NCBI GenBank assembly: GCA_963721115.1
Contig: CAVRIA010000014.1
Span: 62,001-126,000, forward strand
Length of the DNA stretch: 64,000 bases
Direction: 5' to 3'
From: CAVRIA01 sp963721115
Lineage (GTDB): Bacteria; Desulfobacterota; Binatia; HRBIN30; CADEER01
Part shown: piece after piece, positions 1-9,732 of the stretch
How the letters are laid out: every line of letters starts with the position of its first letter
Position numbering within the stretch: the stretch's first letter is position 1
Notes under the pieces: generated by a model
Told to the model about the DNA's origin: nothing
What the model saw: the letters and a program-made list of their open reading frames with translations, nothing else
The model's database searches: none
Translations under genes and position numbers: made by a program

Positions 1-2651
1 TGAGCTTCGACATCGTCGGCCTGCCGCCCAAGCCCGAGCAAGTCGACGCCTTCGTGCGCAACGAGAAGCCGTCGGAGTACGCCGACTTCGTCGATCGCCT
101 GCTGGCATCACCGCACTACGGCGAACGGATGGCGGTGTACTGGCTCGACCTGGTCCGCTACGCGGACACCAACGGCTACAACGAGGATCAGCACCACCAC
201 ATCTATCCGTACCGCGACTACGTGATCCGCGCCTTCAACGACGACATGCCGTTCGACGAGTTCACCATCGAGCAGCTGGCCGGCGACCTGCTGCCCGCGC
301 CGACGCGCTGGCAACGCGTGGCCTCGGGGTACAACCGCCTGAACAAGGTGAGCACGGAAAACGGCAGCCAGGAGAAGGAGTTCCTGGCCAAGTACGCCGC
401 CGACCGGGTGCGCACGACGGCGACCGTCTGGATGGGGGCGACGTTGGGGTGCGCCGAGTGCCACGACCACAAGTTCGATCCCTACACGTCGAAGGACTTC
501 TACAGCTTCGCCGCCTTCTTCGCCGACGTCGAAGGAGCAGGCGGTGCCGAGCGCTGGGACGAATCGCGATGCCGCCGGAGATCGCCGTGCCGCCGCCGCA
601 AGCCAGGCAGCTCAGCTCGACGAGCTGACGCGCAGGATCGCGGAGCCTCGAGGCCCAGCGAAGCGCCGCCGTCGCGCGGCAACGACAGCGCTTCGAGGCG
701 GACCTCGAACGGCTGGGAAAGCGGCGAACCGCGGCCGTCGTCCGCGATCGTCATCGCGCAGCCGCCTTTCGTCCTGGCGGACTGGACTCCCCTGATCGAC
801 GGCGGCACGGTCGACGAGAGCGGTCAGTTGCGCCTCGTGAGCCCGCCCCTCGGCAACGACGGTGTCGAGCGAGGGATCCAAACCGGTCGTGGCAACCTCG
901 AGTTTCTGCTCGACGTCGCCGCGTTCCACTTCCCCGAGGGTTCCGTCGACGTCGGCCGAAGCTGTTCTCATGGTCCATCGGGCAGAAGAACGGAGCCCAC
1001 GGAATCTCCGATATCCGTCAACCGGGCGGTCGGCCGGCCGATCGGCCTGAAAGCCATCACCGACACCAACGACGTGCGTGTGGTCGAGCTGGGAGCCGCC
1101 AGACGAGCTCGCGTCCCTCCGGCTGAGGGTGCTCTGGAACGAGTCCAAGAGACAGTGGAGCGCTTCCTACGGGGTGAACGGCGACCCACCGCTCAAGCCT
1201 TTCCCGGGCGGCCCGATGATCGACCCCTCCCGGCGCGAGCCCGCCGAGCGGTGGGGGGAATCGATCCGCGTGGGGGCGATTCCGCTCAGCCTGCTCACCA
1301 ACCCCGGACAGAAGGAAGAGGAACCACTCACCGACCACCTCGAAGTGCTGATCAAACGTCAGGTCGTGCGGCGCTACGACCCCCTCGACGACCCGCCGGC
1401 GGAGATCGCCGCGATCCGGAGAACCCCGCCCGCCGAGCGCGATGCGGCGCAGATCCGCAAGCTCGACGATTACTACACCTCGGTGACGCCCGAGCTGGCC
1501 ACCTGGAACGACGAGATCGATCGGCTCGAAGTGCAAGAAGGCCGCGATCGGAAGTGCCGTTCCCCCACACGCTGGTGACCGTCGCCACCAAACCGCACGT
1601 CACTCGCGTCTTGAAGCGGGGGAACTGGCAGGACGACAGCGGCGAGATCGTCGAGCCGGCGGTGCCGGCGTTCCTGCCGCCGCTGCCGAAGGGGAGCAAG
1701 GCCAACCGGCTGGCTCTCGCCCGCTGGCTGGTCGTCGCCCGACAACCCGCTGACCGCGCGGGTGCTGGTGAACCGGCTCTGGACCTGTTCTTCGGCCACG
1801 GCATCGTCCGCACCCTCGACGATCTCGGATCGCAAGGGGCGCAGCCCAGCCATCCCGAGCTGCTCGATTGGCTGGCGTCCGAGCTCATCGACAGCGGCTG
1901 GGACGTCAAGCACGTGATCCGCCTGCTCGTCACCTCGCACGGCCTACCGCCAGTCTTCGGTCGAGCGCGCCGACTTGCGCGAGATCGATCCGGAGAACGA
2001 TCTCTTCGCGCGCCAGTCGGCCTTCCGGCTCGACGCCGAGATGATCCGCGACAACGCGCTCGCCGTGAGCGGTCTGCTGTCGCCGGAGATCGGCGGCCCC
2101 AGCGTCAAGCCCTACCAACCGGAGCACTACTGGGATCGGCGTCAGCCAGGTGCTGCCGGGGAGCCCCTCCGCGAGGTGGAGGCCGTCGCGCGGCAAGGAG
2201 CAGTACCGGCGCGGCCTGTACACGTACTGGAAGCGAACCTTCCTCCATCCGAGCCTGGCGGCCTTCGACGCTCCGACGCGGGAGGAATGTGTCGTCGAGC
2301 GCACGCGCTCGAACACGCCACTGCAGGCGCTGGTGCTGCTTGAACGATCCGACCTACGTGGAGGCGGCGCGCGTCCTCGCCGAACGAGCGGCGCGGCTGG
2401 GCGGGGGCGGCCCCGACGCCCAGATCCGCTGGGCGTACCTTCAGACACTGTCGCGCCCGCCGGACGCCCGCGTGATGAAGATTCTGAGAGGCGTCTTCGA
2501 CGAACAGCTGCAGGAGTACCGCGCCCAACCTGAATCCGCTCGGCCTTGTTGGCGAAATCGGCTTCTCGCCGGCCGCGAAGGGATGGAACGACCGGCCGGC
2601 CCAGCTGGCGGCGCTCACCTCGGTTTGCCGAGTCCTCCTCAACCTGGATGA
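1..2651 (+). pseudogene. DUF1549/DUF1553 (PSCyt2/PSD1) cytochrome-like protein, 5' partial, many frameshifts
   Basis: The reading frame is already open at base 3, so the start lies before the window. The first ~180 residues are a clean PSCyt2 (DUF1549) domain, with LDLVRYADTNGY, FDEFTIEQLAGDLLP and a c-type haem motif CAECH at about 450-464 followed by DHKFDPYTSKDFYSF. From about base 540 onward, family-like sequence jumps repeatedly between all three forward frames. The DUF1553 parts are recognisable at about 1600-1730 (PFLPPLPKGSKANRLALARWL-like), 1790-1930 (FFGHGIVRTLDDLG, HPELLDWLASELIDSGWDVK), 1975-2130 and 2200-2340 (YTYWKRTFLHPSLAAFDAPTR, TPLQALVLL). At least six indels are needed. Intact relatives are large secreted proteins, commonest in Planctomycetota, always paired with DUF1501 genes, as here. 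The molecular role is not established. Indel density is the highest in the window, so decay or poor sequence near a contig end are both possible. Confidence 0.85.
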
Positions 2652-2682
2652 AACGATCACCCGATACTGAAGGGGCGTTGCG

Positions 2683-4118
2683 ATGAGATCGGCGAAACAG
2701 AGCGACCGAAGGCTTGACCCGGAGGGCGTTTCTCGGCCAAGGCGTGATGGGGCTCGGCTCGATCGCTCTCGCCTCCCTCCTCAACCCGCGTCTGCTGGCC
2801 GCCGATACCGGCGCCCCTTCCGAGCACTGGAACGGGGTCGCAAACCCGCCCCCGCTGGTGCCGCGCGCGAAACGCGTCATCCAGCTGTACATGGCCGGGG
2901 GACCGTCTCAACTGGAGACCTTCGACTACAAGCCCAAGCTCGCCTCCATGGACGGGCAGCCGATGCCCGCTTCGGTGACGGACGGCCAGCCGATCGCGCA
3001 GCTCCAGAACACCAAGCTCGTTTGCCTGGGACCTCAGTTCGACTTCAAGAAGTACGGCGACTCCGGACAGGACATCTGCACCCTCTTTCCGTACACGGCG
3101 AAAGTGGCGGACTCGATCTGCATCATCCGATCCATGCAGACGGAGCAGATCAACCACGGCCCGGCACACGTTTTCATGAACACCGGCAGCCTGGTCCCCG
3201 GCCGCCCGAGCATGGGGTCGTGGATGCTCTACGGGCTGGGCAGCGAGAGCGACAACCTCCCCGGCTACGTGGTCATGATCACCGAATCCCCCACCTCGAT
3301 ACAGCCGATCCCCTCGCTGATGTGGCAGAGCGGGTTTCTCCCCAGCCGCTTTCAGGGCGTTCAGTTCCAGTCGAAGGGGAGCCCGGTCAACTATCTGACC
3401 AGCCCGGAGGGCGTAGGCGCAGAGGAGCAGCGCGAGGTGATCGACGCCGTCCGCGCGATCAACGAGCTCGCCCTCGAATCGCGGACACAACCCGGAGATC
3501 GCAGCTCGCATCACCCAGTACGAGACGGCGGCGCGCATGCAGGTGAGCGTGCCCGCGCTCACCGATCTCTCCAAGGAGCCGAAGTCCGTCCTCGACCTCT
3601 ACGGCACGAACGGCAACGACGGCACCTTTGCGGCCAACTGTCTCCTGGCGAGGCGATTGGTCGAGCGCGGGGTGCGTTTCGTCCAGGTCTGCCACAACGG
3701 CTGGGACCATCACGCCGGCATTCGATCGAACATGGAGATCCTGGCGGGCGCCACCGATCGCGGCTGTGCGGCCCTGGTGCTCGACCTCGAGCAGCGAGGG
3801 ATGCTGGAGGACACGCTCGTGATCTGGGGAGGAGAGTTCGGCCGTACGCCCATGGCCCAGCTCAACGGCCGCGACCATCACATCCGCGGCTTCTCCATGT
3901 GGATGGCCGGCGGCGGGATCCGGGGCGGCCTCACCTACGGCACCACCGACGATCTCGGCTACTTCGCCGTCGAGAATCCGGTCCACGTACACGACTTCCA
4001 CGCCACGGTCCTGTACCTGCTCGGCATCGACCACAAGCGCCTGACGTTCCGCTATCGCGGCCGCGACTTCCGCCTCACCGACGAGTTCGGGAACGTGGTG
4101 CACGGAATCCTCGCCTGA
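2683..4118 (+). pseudogene. DUF1501 secreted protein, frameshifted
   Basis: This is the usual partner of the preceding DUF1549/DUF1553 gene. The N-terminus carries a Tat-type segment (TRRAFLGQGVMGLGSIALASLL), then LYMAGGPSQLETFDYKPKL, INHGPAHVFMNTG and RPSMGSWMLYGLG, all DUF1501 landmarks. The frame opened at 2714 is lost at about 3480-3488. The rest (NPEIAARITQYETAARMQ, RFVQVCHNGWDHH, IWGGEFGRTPMAQ, GRDHHIRGFSMWMAGGG) continues in another frame to the stop at 4118. The better start is probably ATG 2683, whose frame (MRSAKQSDRR) joins the Tat segment only if a second indel near 2710 is allowed. DUF1501 proteins belong to the alkaline-phosphatase/sulfatase-like superfamily; the substrate is unknown. 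Identification is secure; whether the gene is functional depends on the two indels. Confidence 0.85.
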
Positions 4119-5531
4119 TCGGCGGCCGCGCCGTCGGGAGCGGGACTCGCGACCGCGCGGTAGCGCCCTCAGCCGTCGCTGCGCCTCTCGCCTTCTTTCC
4201 GCCGGCGGGGGACGTTCTGCGCGCCGCGATCGGCAAGCGCCAAGGGCGGCATTCCGGCAAGGCGGCAAAGAGGGGGAGTACCGTGACCAGGAAACGATAC
4301 TCCTCCCCGTGGTCGCCTATCGCGAGGAAGAAGATCGATCCGCTCATCGCCATGATGAGAGCACCCGTGCTGGTGGCCCATGCCGGCGATGCCCTGCCGG
4401 AGGCTCGCGGCAGGAGAACGGACGACACGAAGGCCGCGAGATTCAATAGCCACCAAAGAGCGCAGGCTCGGACGAGGCCCCGATAGATCGGATAGTTCGG
4501 CTCGACGCTCCCCACCGCTCCAAAGAGACGGCACTACCCGATACAGGAGATCGTAAATCCGCTCGAGACCGTGAAGGGTAGCATGAGCGGGATGTGCGAC
4601 GACATAGGCGAGCACGGCTCTGGCCAGACGCCGGCTGTTCTCGGAATGCTCGTCCGTGTTCAGGTTCAGCCGACGCCCCCGGGCGAGCGGCGTCGAATGC
4701 AGCTCCGGGACGAGCTGCGGACGGTGCACCATTGGCCAAGCGTGGAGGAGGTTGAAACCGGTGTGATTCGTCCACGCCAGGCGCTGATACCGGATGGCGA
4801 CCTGCGCGTGCCACGAGCCGGAGAGGAGAAGGAGCGGGACGAAGAAGTAGGGAAGGCAGCGTTTCCCTCTCATCACCCCCACCGCGGAGAGCACCAGGAA
4901 CGGGACGACAAAGACCATGAAGGGGCGCGTGAGCTCCGCCATGGTGAGGCTGAGCCCGCAAAGCGCGGCACACAGTCGCCGGGTCCTCAATCGGCCGGCC
5001 GACGGGAACAGATCGAGTGTCACGATGAAGAGCAGCAGCAGAAAGGGGCAGACGACGTCGTAGATTTGCGGGTTGAGGCGATGGATTTCGATGGCGCCCG
5101 TGAGAAAGGTCGCGGACAGGAGGAAGGAGAGGATCATCGAGAGGCTGCTCACGCCGGCAGAGGAACAGCGCCAGTAGGAAGCCTCCGATCAGCGAGAATT
5201 GATAGAGGCCGACGGTGATCGGCTTCACGGAGCCGAGGTACAGGTGGCTGATCACGTCGGCCGTACCGAGAAGTGGGGGAACGGGGATCTGCATATCTCG
5301 CAGGAAGACCAGCAGGTCGGTGATCGACGCGAAATCCTCGACCTGATGCACGTCCATCCACCCGATGGCCGGGTAGCCGGTGGCGATGGGCGAGCTCCAC
5401 TGCGCCCCCGCCGCTTCGCTGGGGCGAAGTCGACGCCACCAATCGGGCACGGTCAGCGTGTTCGCGGCATACAGGCCGATCCCGACGAGGACCAACGCCA
5501 GGCAGACGAAAAGGAGACCGCGGCGGGTCAC
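4075..5531 (-). pseudogene. Polytopic membrane protein, GT-C-like, frameshifted
   Basis: The start is GTG at 5531, whose GTGA overlaps the stop of the upstream gene at 5528-5530. Residues of the first frame (VCLALVLVGIGLYAANTL, IPVPPLLGTADVISHLYLG, FSLIGGFLLALFLCRR) give two membrane spans. At about 5155 the sequence continues in a second frame (MILSFLLSATFLTGAIEIH, VVCPFLLLLFIVTLDLF, ELTRPFMVFVVPFLVLSA, YFFVPLLLLSGSWHAQVA). At about 4530 it continues in a third (SVEPNYPIYRGLV, ALWWLLNLAAFVSSVLL, HGEEYRFLVTVLPLFAAL). The final YRFLVTVLPLFA-type segment is typical of glycosyltransferases that use polyprenyl-linked sugars. The stop is 4075 in the last frame, or 4169 if another indel is present, so it converges on the DUF1501 gene. 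Two one-base deletions explain the pattern. Sugar-transfer function is inferred from topology only. Confidence 0.6.
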
Positions 5532-7329
5532 GGCAAGGGCCCTCCGCCGCTCGAGGACGTGATTCGATTGCCCGTGCTCGCCGCACTGCTCGCGCTCCGG
5601 TCCGCGAATGGAGCGACGTGAAAGAGCAGGAGCTCGTCGTCCTCGGCGACGAGCTCCAGATCGTCGCGGCCGCCACGCTCCGCGCCAGATTGATCCATTC
5701 CTTCAGCCGCGCCGACTGAGGGTCCTTCATTCCGGGCTCGGCCCGCTTGCGAACGAGAACGAACGACAGCCCCGTCTGGCGCCGCAGATCGCGCACCGCG
5801 GCCGGGCGAGGCAGCGTGGCGGCGATGCGCATCAGCGCCGGGAACCGAGCCGGCCAGAACGACCCGTAGCCGTTCAGCAACGGCTGCCAATGGAAGATGG
5901 ACCGATACATGGCCGTGGCGTTGGCCTCGGGATCGACGGCACGCGGCAGCGGCACCTCGACCGTCGGCCCTCCTCTCTGCCGGAGCTCGCGCAGCACGGG
6001 GGAATCGCGCGGAGCCTCCCCGCCCGGGTACGCCGACCCGAGCTGCGGCCCATAGGCGAGCGGCTGTCCGATCGCCGATCGGTACTGGACGTACATGGCG
6101 ACGCATACGAGGACGGCGAGGGCGGTCCGCAGCGACCGCTTCGCGTTGCCTGCGGCGCTCGAGAGATTGCACTGGCGGAGGATCTCCGCGAAAGCCAGCC
6201 CGGCGAGAAGGGCGAACCCCATCAGGGCGGGGACCCGCAGGCGCTCGGTGTGAGTGAGAAGCCGACCGAGTGAGGGCGAGAATTGCACCAGGTGCAGACG
6301 CGGAAGGGCGTAGAGGTGCCCGAGCCAGGTCACGTGCCCGGGCAGGGAGATCGCGATGCCGGTGGCCGCCCACAGCGCACAGTGCCGCCAGGCCGATGCC
6401 TCACGCGGCGTTCCGCGCCAGCGCAAGGCCGCCAGCAACCCGCCCACCAGAATCAGGGCGGGGACCAGGCTCGCCACCGCCAACGGCGAGACCAGGCCCA
6501 TCAACCCCCAGGGCACCGCAATCGAGATTTTCAGCGGATCGAGATTCCAGAGCGTCTGTTTGAGCAGCTGCGGGTTGCGCTGCGCGACGGAGAGATAGGG
6601 CGCGTGCACCGCGATCAGGACGATCCCGGCAACCGCGAGGATCAGAAGAAGCCGCCAGCCGTGCGAGCGCGTGCGACGTCGCGCCAGGGCGAGGACCATC
6701 AATACGGCCAGGGGGATCAGGACCGACGGCGCGATGTACATGACGTCGGTCATCCCCTGCGCCACGACCAGGAGGCCGAGCAACACCGTCCGAGGCCAGG
6801 TCGTGGACCGCGAGGAGCTCAGCAGGATGATGAGGGGAAAGTAGAAGAGCACGGAGATGTGCGGGACGCCCGGAACGAACGACAACAGGAGCCAGCGGTT
6901 GGCGAGAAGCGCGACGGCCGCCACCAGGCCCGCCGTATGCGACCGCGTCCACGCGTGCACGACGAAGTGCACCATGGCCGCCATCAGCGTGAGGCAGCCC
7001 AGGAAGAGCAGGTTCAGGGCGAGCGCCGGGTTGCCGGTCAGCAGATAGACGGGGGCAAAGAAGGGCAGCGCTCCGAAAGCCGCGGGGCCGTAATAGAGCG
7101 AATCGGGCTCCGGGTAGTAGATGTTCGCGCTGCCGATGTGGATGCCGCTCGCCAGCGCATGGCTCTCCCACGCCAGCACCCAGGCCGAGTACAGCGAGTC
7201 GAAATCGCGGCCGCTGCCCATCTGCGGGTGATGAGTCGTGAGGTGGGTTGCCAATGGCCACGTGAGCCAGCCGACGAGGACCGCGTAGAGCGGCACGAGT
7301 GCCAGGGCTCGCAACACGCTCCTTCTCAT
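5528..7329 (-). pseudogene. Polytopic membrane protein related to the neighbouring duplicated pair, one frameshift
   Basis: The start is ATG 7329, inside an ATGA overlap with the stop of the upstream gene. About 10 hydrophobic segments cover residues 1-440. Near the N-terminus is IYYPEPDSLYYGPAAFG followed by APVYLLTGNP, matching IYHPAPAQLTGSEN and APLYLLTGRP of the two upstream paralogues. The soluble C-terminus contains VEVPLPRAVDPEANATAMYR, FHWQPLLNGYGSFWP and FVLVRKR, again collinear with the paralogues. The frame breaks at about 5690 after EWINLARS and resumes as DDLELVAEDDELLLFHV to the stop at 5528. A single missing base accounts for this. The fold resembles the YfhO/GT-C class of large membrane proteins, suggesting envelope polysaccharide or lipid-linked sugar work, but no catalytic residue can be named. 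It lacks the extra C-terminal beta-rich domain of the upstream pair. Confidence 0.65.
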
Positions 7330-9588
7330 CGCTTCTTCTTGCCCCGCCTCTGTCCCTTCGCCGGAGAGGGCTTCACATCGACCAACTCGCGCAACATGCG
7401 GCCCGGGGGCTCGGTCATCTCGGGCCCGTCCTGCTGGGCGATGCCCACGTCGAGCCGGTACCGCCCCGGCGCGGGCGGTTTCCGCACCATGAACGACCAC
7501 ACGACGCTCTCTCCCGCGAGCACGTCGCGCTGGAGTGGGACGTTCTGAACGAGCTCATGCGGCTCCTCTCCCGATGCCGTCTGCGCCGGCACCCACCGCG
7601 CTTCGAGATGGACGATGAACGGAGCGAACTTCCACCCGGCGATCCGCCCGACGACGTCGTGGTACGGGGTCCTGATGCCGTTTTCGAGCACCGGCCAGTC
7701 GGCCGTACCGGCGTTGTGCAGGCGAAGGCGCAGGCCGAACATGTTCGCCCCGCGGATCTCCTCGATTCCGCCGACGCGGTCGACCGTCGCGATGGCCTCC
7801 GCCGGCGACAACTCGCGAACCGGTGTACCGAGCGCAGTCGTTCCCGGGACCGGCCCCGCCGCGATGGCCGCGTACCAGCGGGGCCGCTGCACGGACGCCG
7901 TCACTTCGAACAACGCGAACCCGTCGAACGAAAACGAGCGGCCGATGAGCGCCGACTCGCGCAGCCCATCCCTGACCTGCGCGGCCGCCCCGGGGGGACG
8001 CCAATCCCGATCCGGACGGAGCAGAATCCAACGCACGTGACTGAGGTCGACGAGGTCCTGCAGCGCCGCCGAATCCGGCAGAGCGCTGACGGCCGCTCGC
8101 ATGGCGGGCGCATGGGCAGGCTCGTATCCGGTGACGCCGTTGACCAGCGGTAGCCAGTGGAACAGGCTTCCCAGCATGGCCTCGTGGTCCACGATGATTC
8201 CGGAGGGCAGCTCGAGGAGTGGGCCGCGCCCGAGCTCGTCGGTGTAGCGCTTGACCGTGCGGTAGGCGTCGGCGTGCTCGCCCAACGCGGCCGGTGCGGG
8301 GCTCATCGCGCTGACCAGGATGGTCAACCGGGGCAGCGCCGCCAAAAGAGCGAACGCGGCAATCGGAACCAGGCCGACACGCTTGCCGAAGCGACGCCGG
8401 CAGACGTCGAGACCGGCGGCGGCGAGCAGACACAGACCGAAGTCGGTCACCATCAGCAAGCGCACCCAGCCGCGGAAGTTTCGCAGAGGCGTATGCGCGG
8501 CGAGCTGCCCCAACCCGTCGGGGAGCCCGAAGATCACAACTCCCGTACCGAGAAGGCAGAGCAGTGCCCCGGGGAGCGCGATCCGCCGCCAGGTGGCGTC
8601 GCCGCGTCCCAGCGAGGCCGAGCAAGGCGAGGAACGCGAACGGGATCCGCCAATAGTCGGCGTTCTTGTCCCAGTGGTCGAGAACGATCTGCATCCACAG
8701 CCGGAGCTGGCCGCCGTGTTCCCAAGGCATCGCGTTCGGAACCATGCCGCGGCTGCGCGAGATGTACGGATGCAAGACGATGGCCGCGATCCCGACGGCG
8801 GCAAACAGCGGAAGCGCGACGGTCGTCACGAAGGCCACCGCCCGGGGCCGCAAGGTGAGCAGGTCCGCGAGTACCCAGATGGCCAACGCGACACAGACGA
8901 TGCCGGCGATGTAGTACGACGTCAGCATGGTCGCCAGCAGGACGGCGAAGAGCCAGAGCGCGCTTTTCCATCCCGGCGCGCTGCGCGCTCGAACCGCGCC
9001 CAGGGCGGCGAGCGGCAAGAACAGATTGGGGTACTGCAGGACGTGGAAGTTGAGCGGGATCCGCAAGATCCCGACCGCGAAGGCGAGCCCGCACACCCAA
9101 GCGACCAGACGCGAGCAGCCGAGCCGGACCAACAGGGCGGCCATCGCCAGCGCCGCCAAAGGGTAGGTGATGAAGGTGACGATCGCGGTCGCCACCAGGG
9201 GCCGCCCCGTCAACAGGTAGAGCGGTGCGAACAGCACCTGCAGGAAGAACGAGTTCTCGGAGCCGGTGAGCTGAGCCGGTGCCGGGTGATAGATGTTGGC
9301 GTCGAACACCCGCGCATGGGGATCCACCAGCGCGTGGGTCACCCAGGAGAGGATCCAGACCATCAGCTCCTCGTCGGGTCGGTATGGGCGGCTCGGAATG
9401 ACGCTGCCCATATGCCCCAACCAGGGAGACGCGAACGCCGCAAACGTCAGCAGGTACAGCGCGAGCGCGGCAATCAGCCAGGCATATGGTCTATCGAACC
9501 ATCGCGCCGCTTCGCTCACGGACCTCCCGGTGTCGCTCGCCCCGACGCGAACGGATGAGACATCGGCGGCGGCCGCTATCGGCTTCAC
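7326..9588 (-). pseudogene. Polytopic membrane protein, tandem copy 1, one-base insertion
   Basis: This is one of two almost identical tandem genes (the other is at 9733-11973). The start is GTG 9588. There are about 10-11 membrane spans over the first 430 residues, with PYRPDEELMVWILSWVTHAL, NIYHPAPAQLTGSEN, FAPLYLLTG and LRNFRGWVRLLMVTDFG. A soluble region follows (LLELPSGIIVDHEAMLGS, FHWLPLVNGVTGYEPAHA), then a C-terminal beta-rich domain with LRLRLHNAGTADWP, LEARWVP and GESVVWSFMVRKPP. The frame breaks at about 8610-8614: this copy reads gcgtcccagcgaggccgagc where the intact copy reads gcgtcccaccaggccgagc, one base longer. After the break, DATWRRIALPGALLCLLG resumes exactly as in the intact copy. 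The stop overlaps the next gene (ATGA at 7326-7329). Function is unassigned; YfhO/GT-C-like envelope glycosylation is an inference. Confidence 0.7.
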
Positions 9589-9601
9589 CCATTCTTTCGT
9601 T

Positions 9602-9629
9602 CTTATGCGTCTTTGGGCTCAAGTTGCAA
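9602..9629 (-). promoter_or_regulatory. Possible promoter of tandem copy 1
   Basis: On the minus strand TTGCAA and CATAAG are separated by 16 bases, ending about 14 bases before the GTG at 9588. The same two boxes are kept in front of the duplicate gene at 12005-12033, where little else upstream is conserved. Each box matches the sigma-70 consensus at four of six positions, so this is weak on its own and rests on the conservation between copies. Confidence 0.3.
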
Positions 9630-9732
9630 AGCCTTCCTACCGCCGCTGCTGCAGTCTGCGCCGGCGTTCCGCCCTTGCACGAGCGATGCTGGAACACGCC
9701 GCCCCGCAAGTCGATCGACCGGCGGCTTACGC

